Source: Lutibacter sp. Hel_I_33_5 (lineage in GTDB: Bacteria; Bacteroidota; Bacteroidia; Flavobacteriales; Flavobacteriaceae). From it: a stretch of DNA of 64,000 bases. The notes under the pieces were generated by a model that had not been told where the DNA came from, did no database searches, and was given only the letters and a program-made list of their open reading frames with translations. Location: NCBI RefSeq assembly GCF_007827455.1, contig NZ_VISM01000001.1, positions 1,651,501 through 1,715,500 of the forward strand, read 5' to 3'. The position numbers were made by a program, and so were the translations under genes. Shown in pieces: positions 27,706 through 35,939 of this stretch. Numbering within the stretch: the first letter of the stretch is position 1; each line of letters begins with the position of its first letter.

Positions 27706-28362
27706 TTAGGATAGGATCATCTCTGGTATTTCACCATTTACAATTAAAGTTCCTTCTGTAGCATTTCTTATGTCTTCTACAGAAACACCTGGAGCTCTTT
27801 CTAATAAATGAAAAGTATTATTTTTTACTTCTAAAACTGCTAAATTAGTTACAACTTTTGTTACACAGCCAACACCTGTTAAAGGTAAAGAACATTGTTT
27901 CAGAATCTTTGATGCTCCACGTTTATTAGTATGCATCATGGCAACAATAATATTATCTGCCGATGCTACTAAATCCATCGCGCCTCCCATTCCTTTTACC
28001 ATCTTACCTGGAATTTTCCAATTGGCAATATCACCATTTTCGGCAACTTCCATAGCACCTAAAATTGTTAGATGAACATGTTTCCCTCGAATCATAGAAA
28101 AACTAGTTGATGAATCAAAAAAACTTGCACCTGGCATGGTCGTTATGGTTTGTTTTCCTGCATTAATAATATCCGCATCTTCTTCTCCCTCAAAAGGAAA
28201 AGGTCCCATTCCTAAAACTCCATTTTCACTTTGAAATTCTACTTCAATATCATCTCTAACATAATTCGCAACCAACGTTGGAATTCCAATTCCTAGGTTA
28301 ACATAATAACCATCTTGAACTTCTTTTGCGATTCTTTTAGCGATTCCTATTTTGTCTAACAT
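27706..28362 (-). CDS. scoB: 3-oxoacid CoA-transferase subunit B
   Basis: The beta chain (218 residues) of a succinyl-CoA:3-oxoacid (acetoacetate) CoA-transferase. GYYVNLGIGIPTLVANY and the catalytic-glutamate motif EFQSENGVLGMGPFP are clear, followed by GGAMDLVASADNIIVAM and CVTKVVTNLAV. The ATG at 28362 is chosen over a TTG at 28374. Its partner subunit A is at 28779-29480, but an unrelated four-helix-bundle gene separates the two, which is unusual for this pair. Confidence 0.93.
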   Translation of the reverse strand: MLDKIGIAKRIAKEVQDGYYVNLGIGIPTLVANYVRDDIEVEFQSENGVLGMGPFPFEGEEDADIINAGKQTITTMPGASFFDSSTSFSMIRGKHVHLTILGAMEVAENGDIANWKIPGKMVKGMGGAMDLVASADNIIVAMMHTNKRGASKILKQCSLPLTGVGCVTKVVTNLAVLEVKNNTFHLLERAPGVSVEDIRNATEGTLIVNGEIPEMILS

Positions 28363-28394
28363 AAAATGTATCAATTAAACAATTTATAAATGTA

Positions 28395-28745
28395 TCAATT
28401 CTGTTTACGAGATTTAATACTTGTACTTAATATCTTATATATAATTAATCCTAATTCATTAACTTTAGTATTCAAACCTGAATGATTTGGATAATATTTT
28501 GATTTCTCACATAGAGTCAACCAATATTTTGTTTCTTCTAATTCTTTTGCTGCAATTTTTATTTTATGAATAAAATCTGCTTTACTTTCTGCATTTTGAG
28601 CTTCATGAACATTAGCACCAATACTTGTTCCTGATTTTAACAATTGACGAGAAATTACATATTTTTTCTCAACTTGTAAAAGCTCACAATATTCAATTAT
28701 TGATAATGCAACTTCTATAGATTTTTCAACTACAGGGTTTTTCAT
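28395..28745 (-). CDS. Four-helix-bundle protein (S23-like)
   Basis: A 116-residue all-helical protein. ISRQLLKSGTSIGANVHEAQ followed by KADFIHKIKIAAKELEETKYWL is the hallmark of the family first met as ORFs in 23S rRNA intervening sequences (S23, AvtB-like). Function unknown; the proteins form pentameric bundles in known structures. It lies between scoB (32-base gap) and scoA (33-base gap) on the same strand, apparently inserted in the CoA-transferase operon. Such genes appear as passengers in many Bacteroidota loci. Confidence 0.88.
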   Translation of the reverse strand: MKNPVVEKSIEVALSIIEYCELLQVEKKYVISRQLLKSGTSIGANVHEAQNAESKADFIHKIKIAAKELEETKYWLTLCEKSKYYPNHSGLNTKVNELGLIIYKILSTSIKSRKQN

Positions 28746-28778
28746 TGTTACATTATTTTAATTTTTAAATTGATTAAA

Positions 28779-29480
28779 TTATTCTCGTTTACGAACAGTT
28801 CTTTGTTCAATTCTTTTCTCATATTTTTCTCCTTGAAAAATACGTTGTACAAAAATTCCTGGAATATGAATATTATTAGGATCTAACGTTCCTACTGGAA
28901 CTAATTCTTCTACCTCAGCAACGGTAATAGTTGCAGCTCCACACATATTCGGATTAAAATTGCGTGATGTACCTTTAAAAATTAAATTGCCTGCAGCATC
29001 CCCTTTCCATGCTTTTACAAATGCAAAATCTGCTTTAAAAGCGGGTTCTAAAACATGCATTTTTCCATCAAAATCTCTTGTTTCTTTTCCTTCAGCAACT
29101 TCTGTTCCGTATCCTGCAGGGGTATAAAAAGCTGGAAAACCTGCTTGCGCCGCTCTACATTTTTCTGCTAAAGTTCCTTGTGGCGTGAGCTCTACTTCTA
29201 ATTCTCCTGATAACATTTGACGTTCAAACTCATCATTTTCACCAACATAAGAAGAAATCATTTTTTTGATTTGTTTGTTCTGTAATAACAACCCCAATCC
29301 AAAATCATCTACTCCAGCATTATTAGAAATACAAGTAACATCTCTAACATTTAACCGTACTAATTCAGCTATTGCATTTTCAGGAATTCCACATAATCCA
29401 AATCCGCCAAGCATAAAAGTCATTCCGTCTTTTACTCCAGAAACTGCTTCTTCTACATTATTTACTTCTTTGTTTATCAT
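28779..29480 (-). CDS. scoA: 3-oxoacid CoA-transferase subunit A
   Basis: The alpha chain (233 residues) of the CoA-transferase. The family signature [13 protein letters not shown] appears at about residue 26, then [47 protein letters not shown] and [20 protein letters not shown]. With scoB it would move CoA from succinyl-CoA to acetoacetate for ketone-body or polyester carbon use. It follows PBP1A by 18 bases on the same strand. Confidence 0.93.
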   Translation of the reverse strand: MINKEVNNVEEAVSGVKDGMTFMLGGFGLCGIPENAIAELVRLNVRDVTCISNNAGVDDFGLGLLLQNKQIKKMISSYVGENDEFERQMLSGELEVELTPQGTLAEKCRAAQAGFPAFYTPAGYGTEVAEGKETRDFDGKMHVLEPAFKADFAFVKAWKGDAAGNLIFKGTSRNFNPNMCGAATITVAEVEELVPVGTLDPNNIHIPGIFVQRIFQGEKYEKRIEQRTVRKRE

Positions 29481-29498
29481 CTTTTCTATCTTTAAATA

Positions 29499-31796
29499 CT
29501 AGAAATCCGTATCGTCATCTTTCTTTTTATCTTCTTCTTTTTCTTCATCATTTTTCTTCGCATATGACTTATCACAATTGATATTAATTGATAAGTTATC
29601 TGGTTTTTCAAAATCTTCTACACTAATATTTAGTGATGTATCTGCATAACATTTTCTCATGAAAATTGCCCAAGTTGGTAAAGACATTGTTGCTCCTTGA
29701 CCTTTATAAATTTCTGCAAAATGGGCTGCCCGATCTTCTCCTCCAGTCCAAACACCTGTTACTAAATTAGGCACCATTCCCATAAACCAACCATCTGATT
29801 GATTTTGCGTTGTCCCTGTTTTACCTGCCATTTGATTGGTGAATTTATACGGATATCCAGTAATATAACTAGGTCTTTTATAAAAAGTTTTCAGTCGAGC
29901 TCCAGAACCAAATTGTGTAACCCCTTTTAATAAATCTACAATAACATAAGCAGATTCTTCACTAATAACTTCTTTTGTAGTAGGTGTAAACTCTTCTAAA
30001 ACAGTTCCGTTTTTATCTTCAATTCTAGTAATCATCATAGGATTTACCCGTAATCCTTTGTTAGCAAATGTAGAATATGCACTTACCATTTCTTTTAGTG
30101 ATAAATCTAATGCACCTAATGCTATGGAAGGGTTTGCTTGAATTTCTGAAGTTATCCCTGCAGATTCTGCTAATCTCGCTACATTTTCTGGTGTAACTTT
30201 ATCAATTAAATTTGCTGTTATTACATTGATAGAACCAGCAACAGCTTGTTTAAGTGTTTTTTCTCCTCCATACTTTTCTCCATCATTTTTTGGACTCCAA
30301 TCTTCTGGAATTCCGTATTTTCCTTTAGGAATTGTATATTTTACATTCGGAATTTTATCGCAAGGCGACATTTTTAACTGATTAATTGCTGTTGCATATA
30401 CAAACGGCTTAAAGGTAGAACCTACTTGACGTTTCTGTTGTGAAACTGCATCATATTTAAAATGTTTATTGTTTATACCGCCAACCCATGCTTTTATATG
30501 ACCCGATTGTGGCTCTATTGATAATAATCCTGAACGTAAAAAGAATTTATAGTACTTAATAGAATCATTCGGTGTCATTATCGTATCAATATCTCCTTTC
30601 CATGAAAAGACTTTCATCGCTGTTTTTGTACTAAAGGATTTACTGATTTCCTTTTCTGATTTACCAGCCTTTTTCATTCGCTTATATCGATCTGAATTCT
30701 TTTTCGCTCTTCTATGAATTCCGTCTATTTGCTCCTTATCAATATCATAAAACGGTGCTGTTTTATTTTTTTTATGCTCTTTAAAAAAGTAGTCTTGTAA
30801 ATTAGACATATGCTCGGTAACTGCCTCTTCTGCATATTGCTGCATTCTAGAATCAATCGTAACATACACCTTTAGACCATCTTTATAAATATTATACGGT
30901 TTGCCATTTGGTTTGATATTATTTTTTGCCCATCTTTTTAATTTTTGCTTCAAGTTTTCTCTAAAATAAGTAGCTAAACCGTCTGAATGACTTTCTGGTG
31001 TAAAACTAATTTTTAAAGGTAATTTCTGAAGTGAATCTTTTTCTTGTTCTGATAAAAAACCATTTTTATGCATCTGTAAGAAAACTACATTTCTACGTTG
31101 TAAAGATTTCTTTTTAGAGCGTTCTCTATGTGGATTAAATTGCCTTGGATTTTTTAGCATCGCAACTAAAATTGCTGATTCTTGCAAGTCTAATTCTTTG
31201 GGTTCTTTTCCAAAATAAATTCGCGCAGCAGATCTAATTCCAGTTGCATTAAACAAGAAACCTTGCGTATTTAAATACATTGCAATAATTTCTTGCTTGG
31301 TATATTGACGCTCTAATTTTACCGAAACTGCCCATTCTTTCATTTTTTGACCAATTCGGACAAAAATATTTCTAGACGCTCTACCTGTAAATAAATTTTT
31401 AGCTAATTGTTGTGTAATTGTACTTGCTCCACCACCTGTTCCTAATTTTGCAACAGCTCTTGCTAATCCTTTAAAATCAATTCCAGAGTGGGTATAAAAA
31501 CGTTCATCTTCTGTAGCTACTAATGCTGTAATTAAATTTTGCGGTAATTCTTTATATAAAATCGGTGTTCTATTCGCTTTTACATAATATTTTCCTAATG
31601 TTTTTCCATCTGCAGAAATTACCTCTGTTGCTAAATCACTTTTAGGATTTTCTAATTCTTCAAAGGTCGGTAATGCACCAAATGCACCCCAAGAAGCCAG
31701 TAAGAATAATAAAACAACAATACCAAAACCACCAAGCGTTATGCTCCAAAACCATTTGATATATTTCTTTTTATTATTTTCTTGTTCTTTTGCCAT
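29499..31796 (-). CDS. mrcA: Penicillin-binding protein 1A (bifunctional)
   Basis: A 765-residue class A PBP that both polymerises and cross-links peptidoglycan. One N-terminal membrane helix (LGGFGIVVLLFLLASWGAFG); glycosyltransferase-51 domain with ATEDERFYTHSGIDFKGLAR, STITQQLAKNLF and QEIIAMYLNT; transpeptidase domain with the active serine in GSTFKPFVYA, SIN as the SxN motif, and KTGTTQNQSDGW. The C-terminus is a strongly charged Asp/Glu/Lys tail of about 20 residues. It lies 5 bases after gldH. The order ricT-gldH-PBP1A is typical of Flavobacteriaceae. Confidence 0.95.
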   Translation of the reverse strand: MAKEQENNKKKYIKWFWSITLGGFGIVVLLFLLASWGAFGALPTFEELENPKSDLATEVISADGKTLGKYYVKANRTPILYKELPQNLITALVATEDERFYTHSGIDFKGLARAVAKLGTGGGASTITQQLAKNLFTGRASRNIFVRIGQKMKEWAVSVKLERQYTKQEIIAMYLNTQGFLFNATGIRSAARIYFGKEPKELDLQESAILVAMLKNPRQFNPHRERSKKKSLQRRNVVFLQMHKNGFLSEQEKDSLQKLPLKISFTPESHSDGLATYFRENLKQKLKRWAKNNIKPNGKPYNIYKDGLKVYVTIDSRMQQYAEEAVTEHMSNLQDYFFKEHKKNKTAPFYDIDKEQIDGIHRRAKKNSDRYKRMKKAGKSEKEISKSFSTKTAMKVFSWKGDIDTIMTPNDSIKYYKFFLRSGLLSIEPQSGHIKAWVGGINNKHFKYDAVSQQKRQVGSTFKPFVYATAINQLKMSPCDKIPNVKYTIPKGKYGIPEDWSPKNDGEKYGGEKTLKQAVAGSINVITANLIDKVTPENVARLAESAGITSEIQANPSIALGALDLSLKEMVSAYSTFANKGLRVNPMMITRIEDKNGTVLEEFTPTTKEVISEESAYVIVDLLKGVTQFGSGARLKTFYKRPSYITGYPYKFTNQMAGKTGTTQNQSDGWFMGMVPNLVTGVWTGGEDRAAHFAEIYKGQGATMSLPTWAIFMRKCYADTSLNISVEDFEKPDNLSININCDKSYAKKNDEEKEEDKKKDDDTDF

Positions 31797-31801
31797 TTAA
31801 T

Positions 31802-32299
31802 TTAATTTTTTTCAATTCTAAATCCAACATCTGAAATTCCCAGTAAATTCTCTAACGAATTAACAGCACCATTTTTTCGCATTGCTTGAGAAATTTCTAC
31901 GCTATATTCTCCTGAATTTTGAAACACTTTTTGTTCTTTATAAAATAATTTATTTTCTTTTATCTCAGTAAAACCATTCCCTAAAAATTGACCGCTTGCA
32001 TCTGCCATTTCATACTCTAACGTATCAATAATTTTAGTGTTATCTGGTAAATTTAACGTTGTAATTAAATACAAATTACTAAACTCATAATCATTATTAT
32101 TTCTAAGATTGATAAATAAATTATGCTTAGAAATCGTATCAGAAATGGTAAATTGAAACTCTGCTGGTTTATTATTTTTCCAAACAGCATTTTCAAGTGA
32201 AATATACCGATCAAAAACTGCTTTAGAATCACAAGAAACAAAACCAACTACCAACAATAGTGTTATTCCTAAACTACTTGCTTTGTTGATTATTTCCAT
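31802..32299 (-). CDS. gldH: Gliding motility lipoprotein GldH
   Basis: A 165-residue lipoprotein needed for gliding in Flavobacterium johnsoniae. The ATG at 32299 gives a proper signal peptide with lipobox GFVSC (Cys at about residue 22). A longer in-frame reading to 32497 would only add a basic segment that shadows the ricT tail in another frame, and is rejected. Recognisable mature text: AVFDRYISLENAVWKNNKPAEF, FTISDTISKHNLFINLRNN and YEFSNLYLITTLNLPD. The start overlaps the end of ricT by 26 bases; PBP1A follows after 5. Confidence 0.88.
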   Translation of the reverse strand: MEIINKASSLGITLLLVVGFVSCDSKAVFDRYISLENAVWKNNKPAEFQFTISDTISKHNLFINLRNNNDYEFSNLYLITTLNLPDNTKIIDTLEYEMADASGQFLGNGFTEIKENKLFYKEQKVFQNSGEYSVEISQAMRKNGAVNSLENLLGISDVGFRIEKN

Positions 32300-33590
32300 T
32301 TTTGTTTCTGTTATTACGCCTTTTATTTCTGTTATTTTTATTGGGGTTATTTTGAGTTGCCTTTGGTTGATTCGGTTTTTGCTTAGTATTTGTTCGTTCT
32401 CCTTGTTGTTGATTCCCTGCCTTAACTGGAACTTTCTTCTTTCTTTTATTCCTGTTTCGGTTTCTGTTCTTGTTCTTTCTAGATTTAGGAGCATCAAAAC
32501 GGGTTAAACTATCTTGACCGACAACATTTTCGAAATCAACTTTTACAACTTCTTCAATATCAGACTCATATTCTTCTAACGAAGAAGCTTTTTCATTATT
32601 TTTATTGAGCTCAATAATTTCTTGAACTTGCTCTAAGGATAACTTATACCATTTAAAACTATCGTCTTTGTACGTGTACCAAAGCAGTTCTTTAAAAATA
32701 TCCATTTTCACAAAAACTGCATCACCTTTTTCGGTTTTTAGGACTTTGTCTTGTTTCGGAAATCCTTTTAAAGCATCTAAATATGTATCTAATTCAAAAT
32801 TTAAACAACATTTAAGTTTACCACATTGTCCTGCTAATTTTAACGGATTTAATGATAATTGTTGATAGCGTGCAGCAGTGGTTGTTACCTTTCTAAAATC
32901 TGTTAACCAAGTAGAACAACATAATTCTCTACCACAAGAACCAACACCGCCTAAACGTGCTGCTTCTTGACGCGCACCAACTTGTTTCATTTCTACTCTA
33001 ATAGAAAACGCACCTGCTAAATCTCTAATTAATTGCCTAAAATCTACGCGACCTTCGGCAGTATAATAAAACGTTGCTTTATTTCCATCACCTTGATATT
33101 CAACATCAGAAAGCTTCATTTGTAGCCCCAATCTCCCTAGAATCTCTCTTCCTTTTCTTTGAGTTTCTACTTCTTTACCTCTTGCGGTTTGCCAAACATC
33201 TATATCTCTTTGAGATGCTTTTCTATAAATTTTCTTGATTTCTTCGCTATCAAAAGAAATGTTTTTCTTTTTCATTTGGACTTTCACCAATTCTCCAGCT
33301 AAAGAAATGGTTCCAATATCGTGTCCTGGCGAACCTTCTACCGCAACAACATCACCCATAGAAACGGATAACTTCTCTGTATTTTTAAAGAAATGTTTAC
33401 GTCCGTTTTTAAAACGGATCTCGTAAATATTAAAAGGCGCTTGCCCTGTTGGCAACGTCATATTAGAAAGCCAATCAAAAACTGCTAGTTTTTCACTACC
33501 GCTTCCACACGTACCCGAACCACAATTACCATTACTTTTACAACCTTTTGGTACGCCATTTTCTGTTGTACCACAACTTCCACATGCCAT
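32274..33590 (-). CDS. ricT: PSP1-domain protein RicT
   Basis: A 438-residue cytoplasmic protein. The N-terminus is rich in Cys and Gly (MACGSCGTTENG, GNCGSGTCGSGS). The PSP1 domain includes DVVAVEGSPGHDIGTISLAG, GRVDFRQLIRDLAGAFSIRVEM, GARQEAARLGGVGSCGRELCC and GQCGKLKCCLNFE. The CGRELCC and CGKLKCC clusters bind iron-sulfur in the RicA/RicF/RicT complex of Bacillus, which modulates RNase Y; RicA and RicF are not seen here. The last 80 residues are a low-complexity Lys/Arg/Asn/Gln tail, plausibly RNA-binding. It is first in the run to gldH. Confidence 0.85.
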   Translation of the reverse strand: MACGSCGTTENGVPKGCKSNGNCGSGTCGSGSEKLAVFDWLSNMTLPTGQAPFNIYEIRFKNGRKHFFKNTEKLSVSMGDVVAVEGSPGHDIGTISLAGELVKVQMKKKNISFDSEEIKKIYRKASQRDIDVWQTARGKEVETQRKGREILGRLGLQMKLSDVEYQGDGNKATFYYTAEGRVDFRQLIRDLAGAFSIRVEMKQVGARQEAARLGGVGSCGRELCCSTWLTDFRKVTTTAARYQQLSLNPLKLAGQCGKLKCCLNFELDTYLDALKGFPKQDKVLKTEKGDAVFVKMDIFKELLWYTYKDDSFKWYKLSLEQVQEIIELNKNNEKASSLEEYESDIEEVVKVDFENVVGQDSLTRFDAPKSRKNKNRNRNRNKRKKKVPVKAGNQQQGERTNTKQKPNQPKATQNNPNKNNRNKRRNNRNKNGNNQQSK

Positions 33591-33888
33591 GTAAGTATAT
33601 ATATTTTAGAAAAGCCTAAAGCTTTGCCTGTTCATAATTTGATTATCAGATTGATACAAAATAGCAATCGATTTATCTGTAATCAGTAAATATACGGAAT
33701 CTAGCGGAAAGTTAAAACCTAATTTTTTAGTAATAAATTACTGTTTTTTGCTGTTCAATTTAGTTTGTTTCTAAACCAAAAATTCTCGAATTTAGCTAAC
33801 TCAGAATATAAATCATTGAAACGATGCATATTCGTAAAGTTGCCATTCATTGACAGAACACACTAAAAACAGGAAAAAAAAGTGAATT
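33591..33888. other. Intergenic region between ricT and the accessory island
   Basis: Nearly 300 AT-rich bases with no supported ORF. It must hold the promoter of the divergent ricT gene, though no two-box match is convincing. The last third contains the short attC-like palindrome listed separately at 33795-33844, after which the accessory island begins. Confidence 0.6.
33795..33844 (+). repeat. Short attC-like palindrome, weak candidate
   Basis: GCTAAC (33795-33800), a 3-base spacer, then GAATAT (33804-33809) pairing with ATATTC (33828-33833), a 5-base spacer, and GTTGCC (33839-33844). The AAC/GTT outer triplets and the 3/5 spacer asymmetry match the better site at 37613-37718, but the outer boxes pair imperfectly and the whole is only 50 bases. 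It would mark the left edge of the cassette cluster. Confidence 0.35.
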
Positions 33889-34083
33889 ATGGATAAAAAA
33901 AAGGAAAATAGAGGAAGTTTGATTTCAAGTATTGGAGGGTTATTTACAATAATTGGAATGACATTATTAGCAATGAAAAGTTCAGTAATACTTTATCTAT
34001 CTTGCACAATAATAGGTGTGATTTTAGCTGCTTATGGAGTTTTCGTAATGTTAAAAGCTGGACAATTAAAAAAAGAAAAATAA
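33889..34083 (+). CDS. Small two-helix membrane protein
   Basis: A 64-residue protein with a charged N-terminus (MDKKKENRG), two hydrophobic helices (SLISSIGGLFTIIGMTLLAM and VILYLSCTIIGVILAAYGVFV) and a lysine-rich C-terminus. No family is recognised. It lies 24 bases before the 135-residue gene and probably shares its transcript. Both lie in the accessory island between core genes ricT and trhO. Confidence 0.6.
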   Translation: MDKKKENRGSLISSIGGLFTIIGMTLLAMKSSVILYLSCTIIGVILAAYGVFVMLKAGQLKKEK

Positions 34084-34107
34084 TCTTTATTAATTCTTTT
34101 ATAAAAT

Positions 34108-34515
34108 ATGTTTGAAAAAGATTATTTAATGCGACTTATCCAAACTCTAATGGATGCTATCAATAGAATTGTGAACAACCTAGATAAAGATGATATTGAA
34201 GGCGCAAAGATACAATTAAGTGATTCTTTTAGATTATTAGGAAATCAAAAGGAATACTTTCACAACACTGAGTGTGAAGAATTAATTGAGTTTTTTAAAT
34301 TAAAAGAAGGAAATTATCTAAAAAGAGTTGAATTTTTAGCTGAATTAATTTATTTAGACGCTACAATTGAAGAGGATAAAACCAGTAAATTTGAAAAATT
34401 TGAAAAATCAAAAAACCTTTTTCAGCATTATATTGAATATTCAAATGAATACTCTTTTGACATAAATAATAAATTAATCTTAATCAAAAGTAAACTTGAG
34501 AAATTAAAAGAATAA
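34108..34515 (+). CDS. Hypothetical helical protein, DUF6483-like start
   Basis: A 135-residue, soluble, highly helical and charged protein. The start FEKDYLMRLIQTLMDAINRIV resembles a small family I remember as DUF6483, but this is by eye only. The remainder (EGAKIQLSDSFRLLGNQKEYF, NYLKRVEFLAELIYLDA) suggests helical hairpins or TPR-like packing. It is likely cotranscribed with the 64-residue membrane protein. The IS110 element begins within a few bases of its stop codon. Confidence 0.6.
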   Translation: MFEKDYLMRLIQTLMDAINRIVNNLDKDDIEGAKIQLSDSFRLLGNQKEYFHNTECEELIEFFKLKEGNYLKRVEFLAELIYLDATIEEDKTSKFEKFEKSKNLFQHYIEYSNEYSFDINNKLILIKSKLEKLKE

Positions 34516-34602
34516 AACAGTGGAATTTACTCAAAAATAGAACTTTGAAAAAAACAACGAAATGGCAACAAAGTACTGTGGTAAAAAACAAGTAAAAACT
34601 CA

Positions 34603-35574
34603 TTAAATATTCACTAAAGTACTTCTATAAGTATCATCATATATTAATCCTGATTTAGCAATGGCAAATGCTTGTTTTAATAGTTTATTACACACCGCTA
34701 TTAATGCTAATTTTTTACTCTTTCCTTTGGCAACTATTCGTTCATAAATTTCTCTACAAGCCTTGTTGTATTTACAAGCATTAAAACTGCACATAAATAA
34801 TAAATTTCGAAGCTTCTGGTTGCCTATTTTACTTATTCTGGCTCGTCCATTTATACTACTTCCACTTTGTCTAATTACAGGAGTTAATCCAGCATAACTA
34901 CACAATTCACTTCCGCTTTTAAAACGATCAAATCCATCTGTTAAAACAACTAGCATTAGCGCTGTTTTATTTCCAATTCCAGGTATTGTTTTTAAGCGTG
35001 TTAAAACATCTTGATGTAGCTTTCTTACTAAAATTAATAATGCTGCTTCTACCTTTTCTATTTGTTTTGTTACCTGTCTCAAACTACTTTTTAATGAGCT
35101 CGTAACTACTTTACTTGGATTGCCCAAAACTTCTTCTCCATGTATTTTGTTTTTTAACATAGTACTCTGTTTTGTATACACAGAAAGAAGTCTTGTCATT
35201 TGTAAGCATTCTAACTGATGTTTTGAATTACCTTGCCATAACTTTAATTCAACTTGTTTTGCATACTCACAAATCAATCTTGAATCGCTTTTATCTGTCT
35301 TTATTTTTGATAACTTCATCTGGATAAAGCGTTTCACCGACAGAGGGTTTTCTACTGAAACTTTTATACTGTTTTCCTGTAAAAAATAAGCCAACCTGTA
35401 ATGGTAATAACCTGTAGCTTCCATTACACAATGACTATTGTAATCTAGATGTTTTACAAATTTTTTAAATCCAGTTACATTGTTTTTAAACTGATAGTAA
35501 TTACCAGAAGAATCTGTAACATCAAATACTAAATGACTAATGTCTATTCCAAAATATTTAATATCTTTATTCAT
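34603..35574 (-). CDS. IS110-family transposase/recombinase
   Basis: An intact 323-residue recombinase. The N-terminal RuvC-like DEDD domain shows YFGIDISHLVFDV (Asp), CVMEATGYYHYRLA (Glu) and KTDKSDSRLICEYA (two Asp). The C-terminal Tnp domain has LKTIPGIGNKTALMLV, SGSELCSYAGLTPVIRQSGS and SINGRARISKIGNQKLRNLL, with the catalytic serine probably in the SGSS segment. IS110 enzymes recombine DNA guided by a bridge RNA from the element's own non-coding end. No frameshift or stop is visible, so it may be active. Only one copy lies in the window. Confidence 0.93.
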   Translation of the reverse strand: MNKDIKYFGIDISHLVFDVTDSSGNYYQFKNNVTGFKKFVKHLDYNSHCVMEATGYYHYRLAYFLQENSIKVSVENPLSVKRFIQMKLSKIKTDKSDSRLICEYAKQVELKLWQGNSKHQLECLQMTRLLSVYTKQSTMLKNKIHGEEVLGNPSKVVTSSLKSSLRQVTKQIEKVEAALLILVRKLHQDVLTRLKTIPGIGNKTALMLVVLTDGFDRFKSGSELCSYAGLTPVIRQSGSSINGRARISKIGNQKLRNLLFMCSFNACKYNKACREIYERIVAKGKSKKLALIAVCNKLLKQAFAIAKSGLIYDDTYRSTLVNI

Positions 35575-35585
35575 AAGAAAATGTT

Positions 35586-35765
35586 TTAACGAAAGGACAA
35601 CCTACGCAAGTTTCAACGACTTAAAATCGAGGTCTGAAGCCTCATAAAACTGTACGAAATCTGTGTAGAAAAGAGAGGGGATTTTCAATGTTGACGAGAT
35701 CAATAGTCTCTCCGTATATAATAACCTTAATCCTCTCTTCTGTGCTTTCTAATTTATATTGCTTA
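35586..35765 (-). ncRNA. Candidate IS110 bridge RNA
   Basis: The non-coding leader directly upstream of the transposase folds well on the minus strand. A long stem joins 35729-35741 (AGAAGAGAGGATT in RNA sense) to 35667-35683 (its near complement, with 2-base bulges), enclosing about 45 bases that could carry a guide loop. A second hairpin at 35629-35643 (GAGG/CCTC) and a smaller one (AAGT/ACTT) lie nearer the transposase. Position, length and multi-hairpin layout agree with bridge RNAs of IS110-group elements, for example IS621 (about 177 nt). Guide loops were not matched to target and donor. Confidence 0.5.
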
Positions 35766-35786
35766 ATTTAACCTTTTTATTAAAAT

Positions 35787-35921
35787 GCTAACTTAAGACG
35801 TATAAACTTTATTGCTAGTTTTAGCTCACTTGGGAAATTCCTTCGGAATTTTTCCGTTCGTGTTTTATTTAGTAAATTCATTGCCTGAAACACGCAACAA
35901 AGCTTATACAATAACGTTAGC
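35787..35921 (+). repeat. attC-like recombination site 1 (135 bp)
   Basis: Outer boxes GCTAAC (35787-35792) and GTTAGC (35916-35921) are perfectly complementary. Inner boxes GTATAAAC (35800-35807) and GCTTATAC (35902-35909) pair with one mismatch. The centre has its own hairpin (GGAAATTCC-TTC-GGAATTTTTCC, about 35833-35854). This R-L-variable-L-R layout with AAC and GTT at the outer ends is that of integron attC sites; GTTAGC deviates slightly from the GTTRRRY consensus. The right part shares CACGCAACAAA-L-spacer-GTTAGC with the site at 37613-37718. The S12 gene starts 18 bases after it. Confidence 0.6.
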
Positions 35922-35939
35922 TTGAATATCACAAATAAC

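Larger units (their letters stand above)
34519..35785 (-). mobile_element. IS110-family insertion sequence (ends approximate)
   Basis: One transposase gene with about 85 non-coding bases after it and about 210 before it. Long non-coding DNA upstream of the transposase is the IS110-group layout (IS1111 members have it downstream). IS110 elements usually lack terminal inverted repeats, and none is seen. TAAAA occurs at both proposed edges (34514-34518 and 35781-35785). Removing the element would rejoin the stop codon of the 135-residue gene directly to the attC-like site at 35787. Edges are inferred, not proven. Confidence 0.55.

Noticed and set aside
31802..32497. A longer 231-residue reading of gldH
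   Set aside because: The first 66 residues are a frame-shifted shadow of the Lys/Arg-rich ricT tail; a proper lipoprotein signal begins at the ATG at 32299.
34518..34581. ACAGT ... ACTGT inverted repeat near the IS edge, preceded by GCAACAAA, as another attC-like site
   Set aside because: It lacks the AAC/GTT outer boxes and the inner pairing is only five bases; it fits better as part of the element's short end.
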